64,000 bases of DNA from Planktotalea sp. (GCF_018607995.1 NZ_JABBAL010000030.1:434001-498000), one strand, 5' to 3'; shown: positions 19,356 to 28,896, counted from the stretch's first letter. Notes: generated by a model not told the origin, from the sequence alone. Program-made: numbers and translations.

Positions 19356-21728
19356 TTATTCAGCGTTGTGCATGGCAGACCACACGCGATGTGGGGTCAT
19401 GGGCATGTCGATATGGGTGACATTCTTGCCGCCTGATTGCAGCGCGTCAATCACCGCGTTGACCACTGTTGGAGGTGATCCAATCGCTCCTGCTTCACCG
19501 CAGCCTTTGACGCCCAACGGGTTATGCGTACAGGCGTTGCCTTGGCTGTGATCGACCACGTAGAACGGTAAATCATCGGCGCGCGGCATGGTGTAATCCA
19601 TGTAGGACGCGCTGAGTAGCTGGCCGTTTTCATCGTAGGTGGTGTTTTCAACGAGCGCTTGACCTATGCCTTGGCCAAGGCCGCCATGCACCTGCCCTGT
19701 CACCACAAGCGGGTTCATAACGTTGCCGAAGTCATCCACGGCCGTCATGCGATCAACACGCACTTTGCCAGTGTCTGGGTCCACTTCGACCTCACAGCAA
19801 TAGGCACCGGATGGATAGGTGAAGTTGGCCGGATCATAGAAGGCCGTCTCCTCCAAGCCCGGCTCGATCTCCTCAAGGGGGAATTCATGCGGGATGTAAG
19901 CTTTCAATGCCACTTCGCCAAAGCTGACGGATCGGTTCGTACCCGACACGCTGAAATTGCCGTCTGTGAAATCCACGTTGGATGGCTCTGTCTCCAACAT
20001 ATGTGCCGCGATACGGCTGGCTTTGTCGATGATCTTCTCCGTCGCACGAACTATGGCAGAGCCACAGACCGCAAGCGAGCGGGAGCCGTAAGTACCCATT
20101 CCAAATGGGATTTTCGACGTATCGCCATGCACGATGTCAATCACAGAAGGATCGATACCGAGCATATCACCCACGATTTGCGGGAACACAGTCTCGTGGC
20201 CTTGCCCGTGGCTGTGCGCACCGACCATGACCGAGAGATTGCCCGTCGCATTCACACGCACGGTCGCCGCGTCATAAAGGCCGATGCGAGAGCCAAGGAT
20301 ACCCACAAGGTTGGACGGCGCAATGCCGCAAGCCTCGATATAGGCGTTCACGCCGAAACCACGTAGCATGCCTTTGGCCTCAGACTCAGCACGACGCGCA
20401 GCAAAACCAGCCATGTCGGCGACATTTTCCATGCGGTCCATCAAGGCGTCATAGTTGCCGCTGTCATACTCAAGACCTGCCGCAGAGGCGAAGGGATATT
20501 GATCCGGCTTGATGAAGTTCTTGCGACGCAGCTCGATCGGATCCATGCCAATTTCACGTGCGGCCATGTCGATGACGCGCTCAAGGGAATAGGTCGCCTC
20601 TGGTCGCCCAGCGCCGCGATATGCATCCACAGGGGCTGTGTTGGTGAAGACCGCTTTAACGTTCACATAGACCAGCGGCACCGTGTAGTTACCCGCCATC
20701 AAAGTGCCGTGCAGAAAGGTTGGGGTCGCAGTCGAGAAGTTTGACAGATACGCGCCGACATTCGCCATTGTTTCTGTGCGGAAGGCGAGGAAATTGCCCT
20801 CTGCGTCGAGTGCGAGTTCGATCTTGGTCACGTGATCGCGGCCATGCGCATCCGTCAAGAACGCCTCTGAACGATCAGAGGTCCATTTGACCGTGCGCCC
20901 GAGCTTTTTCGCGGCGGCGAGCACCAGGGCTTCTTCACCATAGTGATAGATCTTGGAGCCAAAGCCGCCACCCACATCAGGGGCAATCACTGTCAGCTTG
21001 TTCTCTGGGATGCCCATTACGAACGCACTGAGCAATAAACGCGTAAGGTGCGGGTTTTGTGACGTCGTGTGCAGGACATAATCGCCCGTTCCTGTGTTGT
21101 AGTGGCCAATGGAGCAGCGTGGCTCCATAGCGTTGGGCACAAGGCGGTTGTTGATAAGCTCGAGCGTCGTAACGTGATGCGCGTTCTTGATTGCATCATC
21201 CGTGGCCGCGCGGTTGTCTTCGATCCAACCCCAGTCAAAACATTGGTTCGTCTCGATTTCATCATGCACATAATTGGTGCCAGAAAGTGCGTCAGCCATG
21301 TTGATGATGGCATCATGCTCTTCAATGTCGATCTCAATCGCTTCGACCGCGTCTTTGCCTTGCTGAACAGTCTCGGCGATCACGGCTGCATAAGCATCGC
21401 CGACATGCCGGACTTTACCGTGTGCAAGCACAGGGCGCTTTGGTTCTTTCATCGGCTCACCGTCGCGGCTCACAATCGCCCAACCTGCTGGGTTGCCACC
21501 GACTTCGACAAAATCTTCACCTGTGAAGATTGCCAGAACACCTGGCATCGCAGAGGCAGCACTTGTGTCGATTGATTTGATTGTTCCGTTGGCCACATTC
21601 GAGCGCGCAAAAACTGCGGCGCATTCGCCGGCTGTCTGGATGTCGTCGCTATAGTTGCCTTTGCCGGTTAAGAACCGGATGTCTTCGCGCCGTTTTGTTG
21701 AAGCGCCTATTCCACCATCTTTTGGCAT
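19356..21728 (-). CDS. coxL: Form II CoxL: molybdopterin large subunit of a CO dehydrogenase-like enzyme
   Basis: A 790-residue Mo-binding subunit. The active-site loop reads AYRGAGR at residues 369-375, the form II (putative CODH) signature; true CO-oxidising form I enzymes have AYxCSFR with the Cu-binding cysteine. GGGFGSK near residue 253 and the catalytic glutamate E745 in KGCGEAGAIGSPP are present. Gene order S-L-M also fits form II. Expect an aldehyde or heterocycle dehydrogenase activity; CO oxidation by form II enzymes is disputed. No coxD/coxE/coxF maturation genes are nearby. Confidence 0.92.
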   Translation of the reverse strand: MPKDGGIGASTKRREDIRFLTGKGNYSDDIQTAGECAAVFARSNVANGTIKSIDTSAASAMPGVLAIFTGEDFVEVGGNPAGWAIVSRDGEPMKEPKRPVLAHGKVRHVGDAYAAVIAETVQQGKDAVEAIEIDIEEHDAIINMADALSGTNYVHDEIETNQCFDWGWIEDNRAATDDAIKNAHHVTTLELINNRLVPNAMEPRCSIGHYNTGTGDYVLHTTSQNPHLTRLLLSAFVMGIPENKLTVIAPDVGGGFGSKIYHYGEEALVLAAAKKLGRTVKWTSDRSEAFLTDAHGRDHVTKIELALDAEGNFLAFRTETMANVGAYLSNFSTATPTFLHGTLMAGNYTVPLVYVNVKAVFTNTAPVDAYRGAGRPEATYSLERVIDMAAREIGMDPIELRRKNFIKPDQYPFASAAGLEYDSGNYDALMDRMENVADMAGFAARRAESEAKGMLRGFGVNAYIEACGIAPSNLVGILGSRIGLYDAATVRVNATGNLSVMVGAHSHGQGHETVFPQIVGDMLGIDPSVIDIVHGDTSKIPFGMGTYGSRSLAVCGSAIVRATEKIIDKASRIAAHMLETEPSNVDFTDGNFSVSGTNRSVSFGEVALKAYIPHEFPLEEIEPGLEETAFYDPANFTYPSGAYCCEVEVDPDTGKVRVDRMTAVDDFGNVMNPLVVTGQVHGGLGQGIGQALVENTTYDENGQLLSASYMDYTMPRADDLPFYVVDHSQGNACTHNPLGVKGCGEAGAIGSPPTVVNAVIDALQSGGKNVTHIDMPMTPHRVWSAMHNAE

Positions 21729-21799
21729 TGTGTATTCCTTCCGTGAGGAGGCGACTTTTCTTGAAAAATCAACCGCTCCAAATTTTTTAGAAAATTTGC

Positions 21800-22285
21800 T
21801 TACTCAGCAGCTATCGCAGAGACGTCCTGACCGGATGCGGCCATGATTGCTTTAACGATGTTATGATAACCAGTGCAGCGACAGATATTACCCTCTAAAT
21901 ACTCTCGCACCTCGGTCTCTGTCGGCTTTGGGTTGTCTTTCAACAAAGCGCTGGCAGACATTACCATTCCCGGTGTGCAAAAACCGCACTGCAAACCGTG
22001 GTGATCCTGAAACGCTTGCTGGATCACGTTGAGCGATCCGTCGCCGTTCGCTTGGCCTTCAATCGTGCCTACGTCTGCGCCATCAGCTTCTGCGGCGAAC
22101 ATTGTGCAGGACTTCACAGCCTCGCCGTTCACATGCACCACGCATGCGCCGCACTGCGATGTATCACAGCCGATGTGTGTGCCTGTCAGTCGTAGGTCTT
22201 CGCGCAAAAATGCCGAAAGCAGGGTATTGCTTTCTACACTGCCGGAAACGGACTTCCCGTTCACCGTCATAGAAATCTCTGTCAT
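21800..22285 (-). CDS. coxS: 2Fe-2S small subunit of a xanthine oxidase-family dehydrogenase (CoxS)
   Basis: A 161-residue iron-sulfur subunit. The plant-ferredoxin-type cluster uses C40, C45, C48 and C60 ([12 protein letters not shown]). The second cluster uses C100, C103, C135 and C137 ([18 protein letters not shown]). The start at 22285 has GGGAGGA five bases upstream; the open frame extends to 22546 without similarity. First gene of coxSLM, so the operon promoter should lie in 22286-22600. Confidence 0.93.
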   Translation of the reverse strand: MTEISMTVNGKSVSGSVESNTLLSAFLREDLRLTGTHIGCDTSQCGACVVHVNGEAVKSCTMFAAEADGADVGTIEGQANGDGSLNVIQQAFQDHHGLQCGFCTPGMVMSASALLKDNPKPTETEVREYLEGNICRCTGYHNIVKAIMAASGQDVSAIAAE

Positions 22286-22615
22286 GCTGTCCTCCCAGAT
22301 CATGCAAGACCACCCTGGCAAGAAAATGGCTGGCTGGCTAATAATTTTTTTAACTTTTTTGGTCACTGAGATGGAATGCAGAAAGACGCTCTTCCAAAAA
22401 ATGGCAAAAATGTGGTAAAAGAGGGAGCTTTTATGAAAACAAAGAGTTTCCAAGGTATGCCTGTCAAATTCATGGCAGTCTATTCGGAATTCGTGAGACG
22501 TTTTGGTGGGCGGGCGTGAAAATATGCGTCGACGGTCCAAAATCAACCGCAGTGCGTCACGAGTAAAGCGACCGAACGCGTCGCTGCTACTAGCTGGACT
22601 GGGGAGTCTTCAAAC
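22286..22615. other. Intergenic region between divergent coxS and the RTX relic
   Basis: About 330 bases without a supported gene. It must contain the coxSLM promoter (minus) and formerly that of the RTX gene (plus). A short TGGCTGGCTGGCTAA repetition lies near 22330. I see no convincing promoter, operator or structured RNA. Confidence 0.5.
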
Positions 22616-24102
22616 GTGCCAAACTTTATTCTTCGTGGCACGCTGACAGGCACTGCGAATGACGACACACTCAGTGGCGGCACGGGAACTGAAGTTCTGA
22701 ACGGTTTTGCTGGCAACGATGTCTTCGTCGCAAGCGCTGGCCCTAACACGGTCGATGGCGGTGTAGGTGCAGATGTTTATGATACCAACACTCTGTCCTT
22801 TCGGCCGACAATATCAACGTGGACCTTGCAGATGGTACCGCGGGTGCCACTGCACCTGTACCACCACCGAAAATATCGACGTTGGCCTTAGCGACGATAA
22901 CTTCACAGGCACAGACGATGCCAACGTTCTGATTGGGCGCACGGGCGATGATATGCTGAGCGGTGGACTTGGCGGCGACGTTCTAAATGGTGGTGCGGGT
23001 GATGATGTGCATGATGGTAGCGGTGATAACCTTTTGATCACAAGCGCCGGGACTGACACACACAACGGCGGTGCGGGTATTGATACCTATGACATCGACA
23101 TCTCAGATGATTATGAGGCGGATTACGGTGTTAACCTAGCGACGGGTGTCGATAATCTTGGCGACAGTTATTCCGGCATTGAAAATGTGAATGGCGGCTG
23201 GGGCGATGACAGCCTGACAGGTGATGCAGGGATCAACATCCTAGATGGCGGTGTCGGCGATGACGTTGTGATAGGCGGCGCGGGCGACGATTCCCTTGCG
23301 GGCGGTCTGGGTAATGACATGCTGGATGGCGGCGCAGGTGTGGACACGGTCGACATCGGCGGTGCAACCGCTGGCGAGGCAGATTACAACATCGATCTGA
23401 ACGTCGGTCAGGATCAATACGGCAACACCTATTCCAACATCGAGAACGTCACGACCGGGTCTGGTGATGACAACCCCTTTTGGCAATGTGGCGGGCAACC
23501 AGTTGCAAGGAAATGACGGCGACGACACGATTGATGGTGCGGCAGGGAACGATTTCCACAATAGTGGCAACGGTGATGATGTGTTCCTCGCGAACGCTGG
23601 CTCCAACAGCTACTTTGGTGGCAATGCTGTTGATACACTGCAGATTGCGGGCACCAAAGAGAATGCGGTCAGCTATTCGATCATCCTTGCAGAGGGCATC
23701 GATAATCAGGGCAACACTAGCTTTGGTGTTGAAAACATTAATGCAGGGTCCGGCAACGACAGTCCTGTGGGCAAGCTTGATGACAACGCGCTGAACGACA
23801 ATGTTGGTGATGACACGCTTACAGGTGGCGGTGGCGATGATACGCTAACGGGCGGTCTCGGGGATGACTTATATACGATGGACAATGATGCCGGCAGCAT
23901 TGAGGTCACCAACTTCACACAAGGGGCCAATCAAATTGGTCTGAGCAGTATCGCGGGTGTCGAAGACTTCGATGATCTTGCAGCCTTCTTGCTCTCCGAT
24001 GGCGGCACGTCGACGCTTACGTTCGATATCACTGAGGTGGATCAGCTTCAGTTGATCATCCAAGCGGAAGAAAATCTGGAAGCGTCCAACTTCATCTTAT
24101 AA
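22616..24102 (+). pseudogene. RTX (hemolysin-type calcium-binding repeat) protein, frameshifted
   Basis: A repeat protein built from glycine/aspartate nonapeptides (GGxGxDxLxG), for example LSGGLGGDVLNGGAGDD and LTGGGGDDTLTGGLGDDLY. These repeats bind calcium and mark proteins exported by type I secretion. The GTG at 22616 has GGGGAG upstream. The frame changes three times: near 22800, near 22855 (into TENIDVGLSDDNF) and near 23475 (after ENVTTGSGDD). The end (DQLQLIIQAEENLEASNFIL) is the usual C-terminal secretion-signal region. No adjacent type I transporter is seen. With three shifts no single full product can be made. Confidence 0.85.
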
Positions 24103-24111
24103 ATCCTATTT

Positions 24112-24145
24112 CAAGGGCCCTTTGTTTCGCACATGGGTCCCTTTT
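24112..24145 (+). terminator. Probable terminator after the RTX gene
   Basis: AAGGGCCC and GGGTCCCTT can pair (one bulged base) around the loop TTTGTTTCGCACAT, followed by TTTACT. It lies ten bases past the RTX stop. The T-tract is short, so this is moderate evidence. Confidence 0.4.
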
Positions 24146-24213
24146 ACTATCGAAAATCGTATACAGCGCGCTACCACTATCGCAAAGCAGCCTAACAATG
24201 GAAGAGCCGCGCG

Positions 24214-25431
24214 ATGACCACATCCGATTTGTTCGACAACCTGCCCCACCCCAACAAAAACTTTGCCTTCACCCCGACGCGAGCCGCAGGCCTGGCGCAG
24301 CTTGAAAAATTCGTGTCGCGCATGGGCGACCACTACACGTCGCAGCGCAACTATGACCTTGGCGCACAGGATCGCAGCACGGCCTCCACACTGTCCCCAT
24401 GGATCCGGCACCGTTTGATCACTGAGGAAGAGGTGCTGACACGCGCTTTTGCAAGGCACAGCCCGTCTGCCGCCTCCAAGTTCGTGCAAGAGGTGTTTTG
24501 GCGCGGGTATTTCAAAGGGTGGCTGGAACACCATCCGAGCGTTTGGCAGGCTTTTATGCATGATTTGCGCTTAGCATATGCGCGCATAGAAACCGATCAA
24601 GTGTTAAAGCATGACTACACTGACTCGACAGAAGGGCGATCCGGCATCGCCTGTTTTGATCATTGGGTGCAGGAGTTGGTGCAGACAGGCTATCTGCACA
24701 ATCACGCGCGCATGTGGTTCGCCTCGATCTGGATTTTTTCTCTGCGGCTGCCGTGGCAATTGGGTGCCGATTTCTTCATGCAGCACCTGCTGGACGGCGA
24801 TCCCGCGTCCAACACGCTAAGCTGGCGTTGGGTTGGCGGGTTGCACACGAAGGGCAAAACTTACCTCGCGCGCGCCTACAACATTGCAAAATATACGGGT
24901 GGGCGGTTCAATCCTGAAGGGCAAATCGCCGGTCTTGCGATTGCTTTAGAAGAACCCAATGAGCATCCATTTGTGCCCCTGCCCTTGCCTCCGAGTGCGC
25001 CCAAAAACACAGCCTTGCGGCTGATTACGGAAGAGGATTGCTACCCCGAAATTGGTGCCAGCCAATCAGATTCGCCTGTTTTGCGAGTATTCACCCCGGT
25101 GCCAGAGCAAAGTGAAAAGGTGAGAGCCTTCAAACAGGCCGCTTTGCCGGGTACCGAGGTCCTAACCAGTGCCGATTGGGCAACGTGTATTGTTGAAGCA
25201 GCACAGGTCTCAGGTACGCGTGAAGTTATCACTGCCTACGCCCCCGTCGGGCCTACCGCCGCGCATTTAGCGCAAGCAAAACCCTTGCTTTCGGGCGAAG
25301 GGATCACGTTGCATCAACAGATGCGAGCTTATGATCACCTCACATGGCCGCACGCGAACAAGGGGTTCTTTAAGCTCAAAAAGCAGATCCCCAAAATCCT
25401 CGCGCAGTTGGATTTGAAACCCTTGGCTTAG
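24214..25431 (+). CDS. Photolyase/cryptochrome-type FAD-binding protein with C-terminal alpha/beta tail
   Basis: A 405-residue protein whose first 235 residues are the helical FAD domain of photolyases and cryptochromes: LSPWIRHRLITEEEVL (60-75), VQEVFWRGYFKGWL (91-104), HNHARMWFASIW (162-173) and LLDGDPASNTLSWRWVGG (192-209). The usual N-terminal antenna domain is absent. Instead residues 265-405 form an alpha/beta-like tail (LRLITEEDCYPE, VITAYAPVGPTAAHL, WPHANKGFFKLKKQIP). The tail resembles part of an antenna domain, as if the order had been permuted. Function could be DNA repair, light sensing or something new. The KGKTY and GGRFNP segments after the FAD site are conserved-looking. It is monocistronic. 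Confidence 0.82.
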   Translation: MTTSDLFDNLPHPNKNFAFTPTRAAGLAQLEKFVSRMGDHYTSQRNYDLGAQDRSTASTLSPWIRHRLITEEEVLTRAFARHSPSAASKFVQEVFWRGYFKGWLEHHPSVWQAFMHDLRLAYARIETDQVLKHDYTDSTEGRSGIACFDHWVQELVQTGYLHNHARMWFASIWIFSLRLPWQLGADFFMQHLLDGDPASNTLSWRWVGGLHTKGKTYLARAYNIAKYTGGRFNPEGQIAGLAIALEEPNEHPFVPLPLPPSAPKNTALRLITEEDCYPEIGASQSDSPVLRVFTPVPEQSEKVRAFKQAALPGTEVLTSADWATCIVEAAQVSGTREVITAYAPVGPTAAHLAQAKPLLSGEGITLHQQMRAYDHLTWPHANKGFFKLKKQIPKILAQLDLKPLA

Positions 25432-25443
25432 ACGCGCACCTCC

Positions 25444-26280
25444 TCAGGTCTTTTTCGCGTCATCCACGATATTCATGGTCGCCACGCCACTGTTGCCCAA
25501 GGCCACACTGGCGAAGGGCCCTCCGTGGCACATGTCGCCCACATCCTGTGGATTGGCGGGGTCTGCATTGGCGAGAATCTCTGCGGCGAACTGCTCTGCA
25601 TTGTCTCTCGGGCGATAGCCGAGAAAGCTGGCCTGACTGTTATCCACCGGCGCGCGGTCGTTCTTGGACACCCCATAGACCACCGAAAAACCCGTCGTTG
25701 GCGCATCAATGCAGCGAGTGACCAGTTGGATCAGATCATCATAGGACAACCAAGACCCAAGCGCGCGCGGATTGTTGACCTGCGCGCAGGACAAAATGCG
25801 CATATGCACGCTCTCCAACCCGTGTTTGTCCCAATAGAGCGAGCCGAGATCTTCGGCAAAACACTTGGCCAGACCGTAGAACGTATCGGGACGATGAGGC
25901 ACATTTGTGTCAATGAAATCAGTCTTAGCGTGCATCCCAACCGCATGGATCGAGCTGGCATAAACAACCCGTTTCAACCCATGGCGATGCGCGGCTTCCC
26001 AAATATTATACGCCCCGATGAAATTGGGGCCGAGTAGTTTTTCAAACGGGCCTTCATCCACGTAAGCGCCCATATGCACCACCATATCCGCGCCCTCCAT
26101 AACGCGCATCATATCGTCCATGCTGGCGAGATCACCTTTGATATAACTCTCCCCTTCGTAGAGCGTGCCAATGTCATCAACGATATCCGTGCTAACCAAT
26201 GCATCGCAAAGCTGAGTCAGCGGTTCGCGCAGGTAAGAAGACAGCCGACCAGCCGCGCCAGTAAGAACAAATTTTTTCAT
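25444..26280 (-). CDS. Uronate dehydrogenase-like NAD-dependent epimerase/dehydratase
   Basis: A 278-residue extended SDR. It begins MKKFVLTGAAGRL (NAD-binding GxxGxxG), with VYASSIHAVG near residue 107 and the YGLAK catalytic Tyr/Lys near 137. Similarity in layout to Agrobacterium uronate dehydrogenase is clear in the VPHRPDTFYGLAKCFAEDL and LGYRPRDNAEQFAAEI segments. The reaction would be galacturonate or glucuronate to the aldarolactone. It is 36 bases downstream of an HpcH/HpaI aldolase gene in the same direction, which fits uronate catabolism. Confidence 0.78.
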   Translation of the reverse strand: MKKFVLTGAAGRLSSYLREPLTQLCDALVSTDIVDDIGTLYEGESYIKGDLASMDDMMRVMEGADMVVHMGAYVDEGPFEKLLGPNFIGAYNIWEAAHRHGLKRVVYASSIHAVGMHAKTDFIDTNVPHRPDTFYGLAKCFAEDLGSLYWDKHGLESVHMRILSCAQVNNPRALGSWLSYDDLIQLVTRCIDAPTTGFSVVYGVSKNDRAPVDNSQASFLGYRPRDNAEQFAAEILANADPANPQDVGDMCHGGPFASVALGNSGVATMNIVDDAKKT

Positions 26281-26316
26281 AAGGGTTAGTCCTTGGAGTA
26301 GAGTAGAAATTTCAAG

Positions 26317-27090
26317 TTAGCGTACAGCGGCTCTAACACTAGAAAGTGCGGCATCGCAGGCTTTGGCAAGCAGCATTGTATCAGTGGCGCAGGCAACGAA
26401 GGTAAAGCCGTCGTTCAAAAGCTGAGCCGCAAAAGCGGTGTCATTGACCAGAGTTCCAACAGGCACGCCTTTTTCGATCAGCGCTTGTGCGGCAGGTTTG
26501 ATCAGCGCCCACACATCTTCGTGCAGCGGCTGACCCAAAAGCCCGATATCAGCCGCAATATCCGCAGGCCCGAAAAATATACCGCTGATGCCCTCAATTG
26601 TGCCAATCTCGACCGCTTGCGCGATCGCAGCGGCAGTTTCGAGCTGGAGGATCACCGTGGTTTCATCTTCAACACGGGCCAAATAATCCGTGACGCGGCC
26701 AAATTTTGTGGCCCGTGTACCACCCGAAAACCCGCGCGTACCATGCGGGGGGTAGCGCGTCGCGGCCACCGCTTTTTGCGCGTCTTCCAAAGATTGAATC
26801 ATTGGGAACAAAAGTCCTTCGACACCCATATCAAGCAGGCGTTTCACGATCACTGGATCGTTCCATTCAGGGCGCACAATCGCGGTGGTGTCAGTATTGG
26901 CAAAGGTTTGTAGCTGACCGAGAACGCTGAAGTAATCGTTCGGCGAATGTTCCATATCAATCAGTACCCAATCATAACCAGAGGGGGCTGTAACCTCTGC
27001 GGCCACATTGTGAGCGAGCGAAATCCAAAGGCCAATTTGCTTGTCTTTTCCCACCAGCGCTTGGGTGAAGCAGTTTTTCTTCAGTTCCAT
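26317..27090 (-). CDS. HpcH/HpaI-family aldolase (2-keto-3-deoxy-sugar-acid type)
   Basis: A 257-residue class II pyruvate aldolase. It shows DWVLIDMEHSPND near residue 43 (general base His), YPPHGTRGFSGGTRA near 115, the metal ligand glutamate in LQLETAAAI and ADIAADIG with the second metal ligand. Members cleave 2-keto-3-deoxyglucarate, 4-hydroxy-2-ketoheptanedioate and similar acids to pyruvate plus an aldehyde. Next to uronate dehydrogenase, a keto-deoxy-aldarate substrate is most likely, though the dehydratase that would connect them is not in this operon. Confidence 0.82.
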   Translation of the reverse strand: MELKKNCFTQALVGKDKQIGLWISLAHNVAAEVTAPSGYDWVLIDMEHSPNDYFSVLGQLQTFANTDTTAIVRPEWNDPVIVKRLLDMGVEGLLFPMIQSLEDAQKAVAATRYPPHGTRGFSGGTRATKFGRVTDYLARVEDETTVILQLETAAAIAQAVEIGTIEGISGIFFGPADIAADIGLLGQPLHEDVWALIKPAAQALIEKGVPVGTLVNDTAFAAQLLNDGFTFVACATDTMLLAKACDAALSSVRAAVR

Positions 27091-27333
27091 TCAAGCTTCT
27101 CCCTTCACGATGGCTGCGTCAGTCACCGCAATACCACGCGCGCTTTAGCAAAAATTCTCAGCTACAGTTTGTGCAAAAATATGGCCGCGTGCAAGGTTGC
27201 GTTTAGACCGTGCCACCAGCCGGGCCGCAAGAAATTAAACAAAATGTTCCAGCGGCAACGCGACGCATACTTTGATCAAAACGCATTTTCGACAAAAAAG
27301 ATCCAGTGCTGAAATGAACGTTGCGCTAGAAAA

Positions 27334-27410
<77 letters not shown>

Positions 27411-27464
27411 GGATCGAGCGACTTATCGCGCAAATCGGGGACCGCGTGCAAGTAGAAAGGCGAA

Positions 27465-28547
27465 TTATTGCAGATCCAGTTCTGCCAGAATTGCAGCCCG
27501 GTCCGCATCGCGGGGGGTGGCTATGTTGATTGGAGCAGAGTGTCCATCAAAACGTGGCGCTGGAGCCGCTTGGAGGTAGCCTTGCGCGCTGTCCCAGACA
27601 TTACGGGCTTTCATATGCGGCTCTTCCGCGGCGGTCTTTGGCGATAAAACAGCTGCTACGCAAGCGTCTGAGCCGTCAAAGTGCGCCATCCAATTTGCGC
27701 GTGATTTTTCTAGAAAAACCGCACCTAGCCGCGCTGTCTGAGTACCCCATTGCCCTGCATCATGCTGCGCTTGCATTCTGGGATCGTCGCTTAAATCCAA
27801 AGCTGTCAACAAAGCCGCATAAAACTGCGGCTCTAATGCTTGCACCGACACATCCCCACCGCATGCGCATCTATAGCTGCGCGACCAATGTGGACCATCA
27901 AGCAGGCTTGCGCCGCGCTCTTCAGACAGGCCACCGCCCTGCCCCAAGGCCATCAGCAAGTTCATCATATGCGCAGAGCCATCAACAATCGCAGCGTCCA
28001 CAACTGTACCCTGCCCTGTGCGCGCAGATTTGATGATCCCTGCGAGCATTCCCGCCACCAGATACAATGCCCCGCCACCTATGTCGCCAAGCAAGGTCGC
28101 AGGCGTTACGGGCGTGTCGTCCGGCAGGCCCGCGTAATAAAGCGCGCCAGAAGTGGCAATGTAATTGAGGTCATGTCCCGCTTGATGAGCGCGCGGGCCA
28201 CTTTGGCCCCAACCGGTCATGCGGCCATAAACGAGTTTGGGATTGTCGGCATGACACAGCTCAGGGCCAAGCCCGAGGCGCTCCATCACACCGGGGCGAA
28301 ACCCTTCAATCAGCCCGTCTGCCTGTGTGATCAGTGCTTTAGCGACAGCGAGATCTTCGACGTTTTTCAGATCCAGCGCGATGGAACGCTTGCCACGATC
28401 GAGCAAGCTCGCCTCAGCGGTGATCCCCGCCGACTTACCTGCACGGTGGATCACCGTTACCTCAGCACCTAAATCAGCCAGCATCATTCCCGCAAAGGGC
28501 GCAGGGCCAAGCCCTTCTATTTCAACGATTTTAATACCGTTTAGCAC
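27465..28547 (-). CDS. CaiB/BaiF CoA-transferase family protein, alpha-methylacyl-CoA racemase-like
   Basis: A 360-residue family III CoA-transferase fold. GPAPFAGMMLADLGAEVTVI opens the protein; GHDLNYIATSGAL (His) and VDAAIVDGSAHMM (Asp) match the AMACR catalytic pair, which suggests a 2-methylacyl-CoA racemase rather than a true transferase. It acts in the cytoplasm, probably on branched acyl-CoA. A small AsnC-type sensor gene lies five bases upstream in the same direction. Confidence 0.85.
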   Translation of the reverse strand: MLNGIKIVEIEGLGPAPFAGMMLADLGAEVTVIHRAGKSAGITAEASLLDRGKRSIALDLKNVEDLAVAKALITQADGLIEGFRPGVMERLGLGPELCHADNPKLVYGRMTGWGQSGPRAHQAGHDLNYIATSGALYYAGLPDDTPVTPATLLGDIGGGALYLVAGMLAGIIKSARTGQGTVVDAAIVDGSAHMMNLLMALGQGGGLSEERGASLLDGPHWSRSYRCACGGDVSVQALEPQFYAALLTALDLSDDPRMQAQHDAGQWGTQTARLGAVFLEKSRANWMAHFDGSDACVAAVLSPKTAAEEPHMKARNVWDSAQGYLQAAPAPRFDGHSAPINIATPRDADRAAILAELDLQ

Positions 28548-28552
28548 TTAAG

Positions 28553-28792
28553 TCAGAACGCTTTGAACGTCATTGTTGTGAGCGAACGCTCAATGCCTTC
28601 AATCGGGAGCAAATGATCGTTGATGTATTTTCCGATGTCTTCGTCTTCAGGGATATACATTTTTACCATCAAATCATATTCGCCCGAGGTCGAGTAGATT
28701 TCCGAATGAATTTCCTCGAACGCGATCTTTTCAGCGACCTTGTATGTGGTGCCGGGTTTGCATCTGATCTGTACGAAAACACAGGTAGACAT
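28553..28792 (-). CDS. Stand-alone Lrp/AsnC ligand-binding (RAM) domain protein
   Basis: A 79-residue protein consisting only of the effector-binding RAM domain of Lrp/AsnC regulators: VFVQIRCKPGTTYKVAEKI, then TSGEYDLMVKMYIPEDEDI and IEGIERSLTTMTFKAF. There is no helix-turn-helix and no room for one. Such stand-alone domains bind amino acids and may modulate full-length Lrp proteins. AGGAGAG lies just upstream of the start. It is five bases before the CaiB-type gene, so co-transcription is likely. Confidence 0.85.
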   Translation of the reverse strand: MSTCVFVQIRCKPGTTYKVAEKIAFEEIHSEIYSTSGEYDLMVKMYIPEDEDIGKYINDHLLPIEGIERSLTTMTFKAF

Positions 28793-28868
28793 GGGCGCTC
28801 TCCTTTTGCTGGCTCAGCTCCAAAGCTTGCATAGAGGTCACGCCAACGCAATCGCGAAACAGAGCCGC

Positions 28869-28896
28869 TTGGCCTGCGCCGCGCGACTGTTATAAG
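28869..28896 (+). promoter_or_regulatory. Candidate hisB promoter
   Basis: TTGGCC (28869-28874), a 16-base spacer and TATAAG (28891-28896) lie 31 bases before the hisB ATG, in the gap between divergent units. The -10 is good and the -35 shares TTG only. Confidence 0.35.

Noticed and set aside
22616..24102. Direct repeats as a CRISPR array
   Set aside because: The repeats are 27-base coding units for Gly/Asp nonapeptides, degenerate and without unique spacers.
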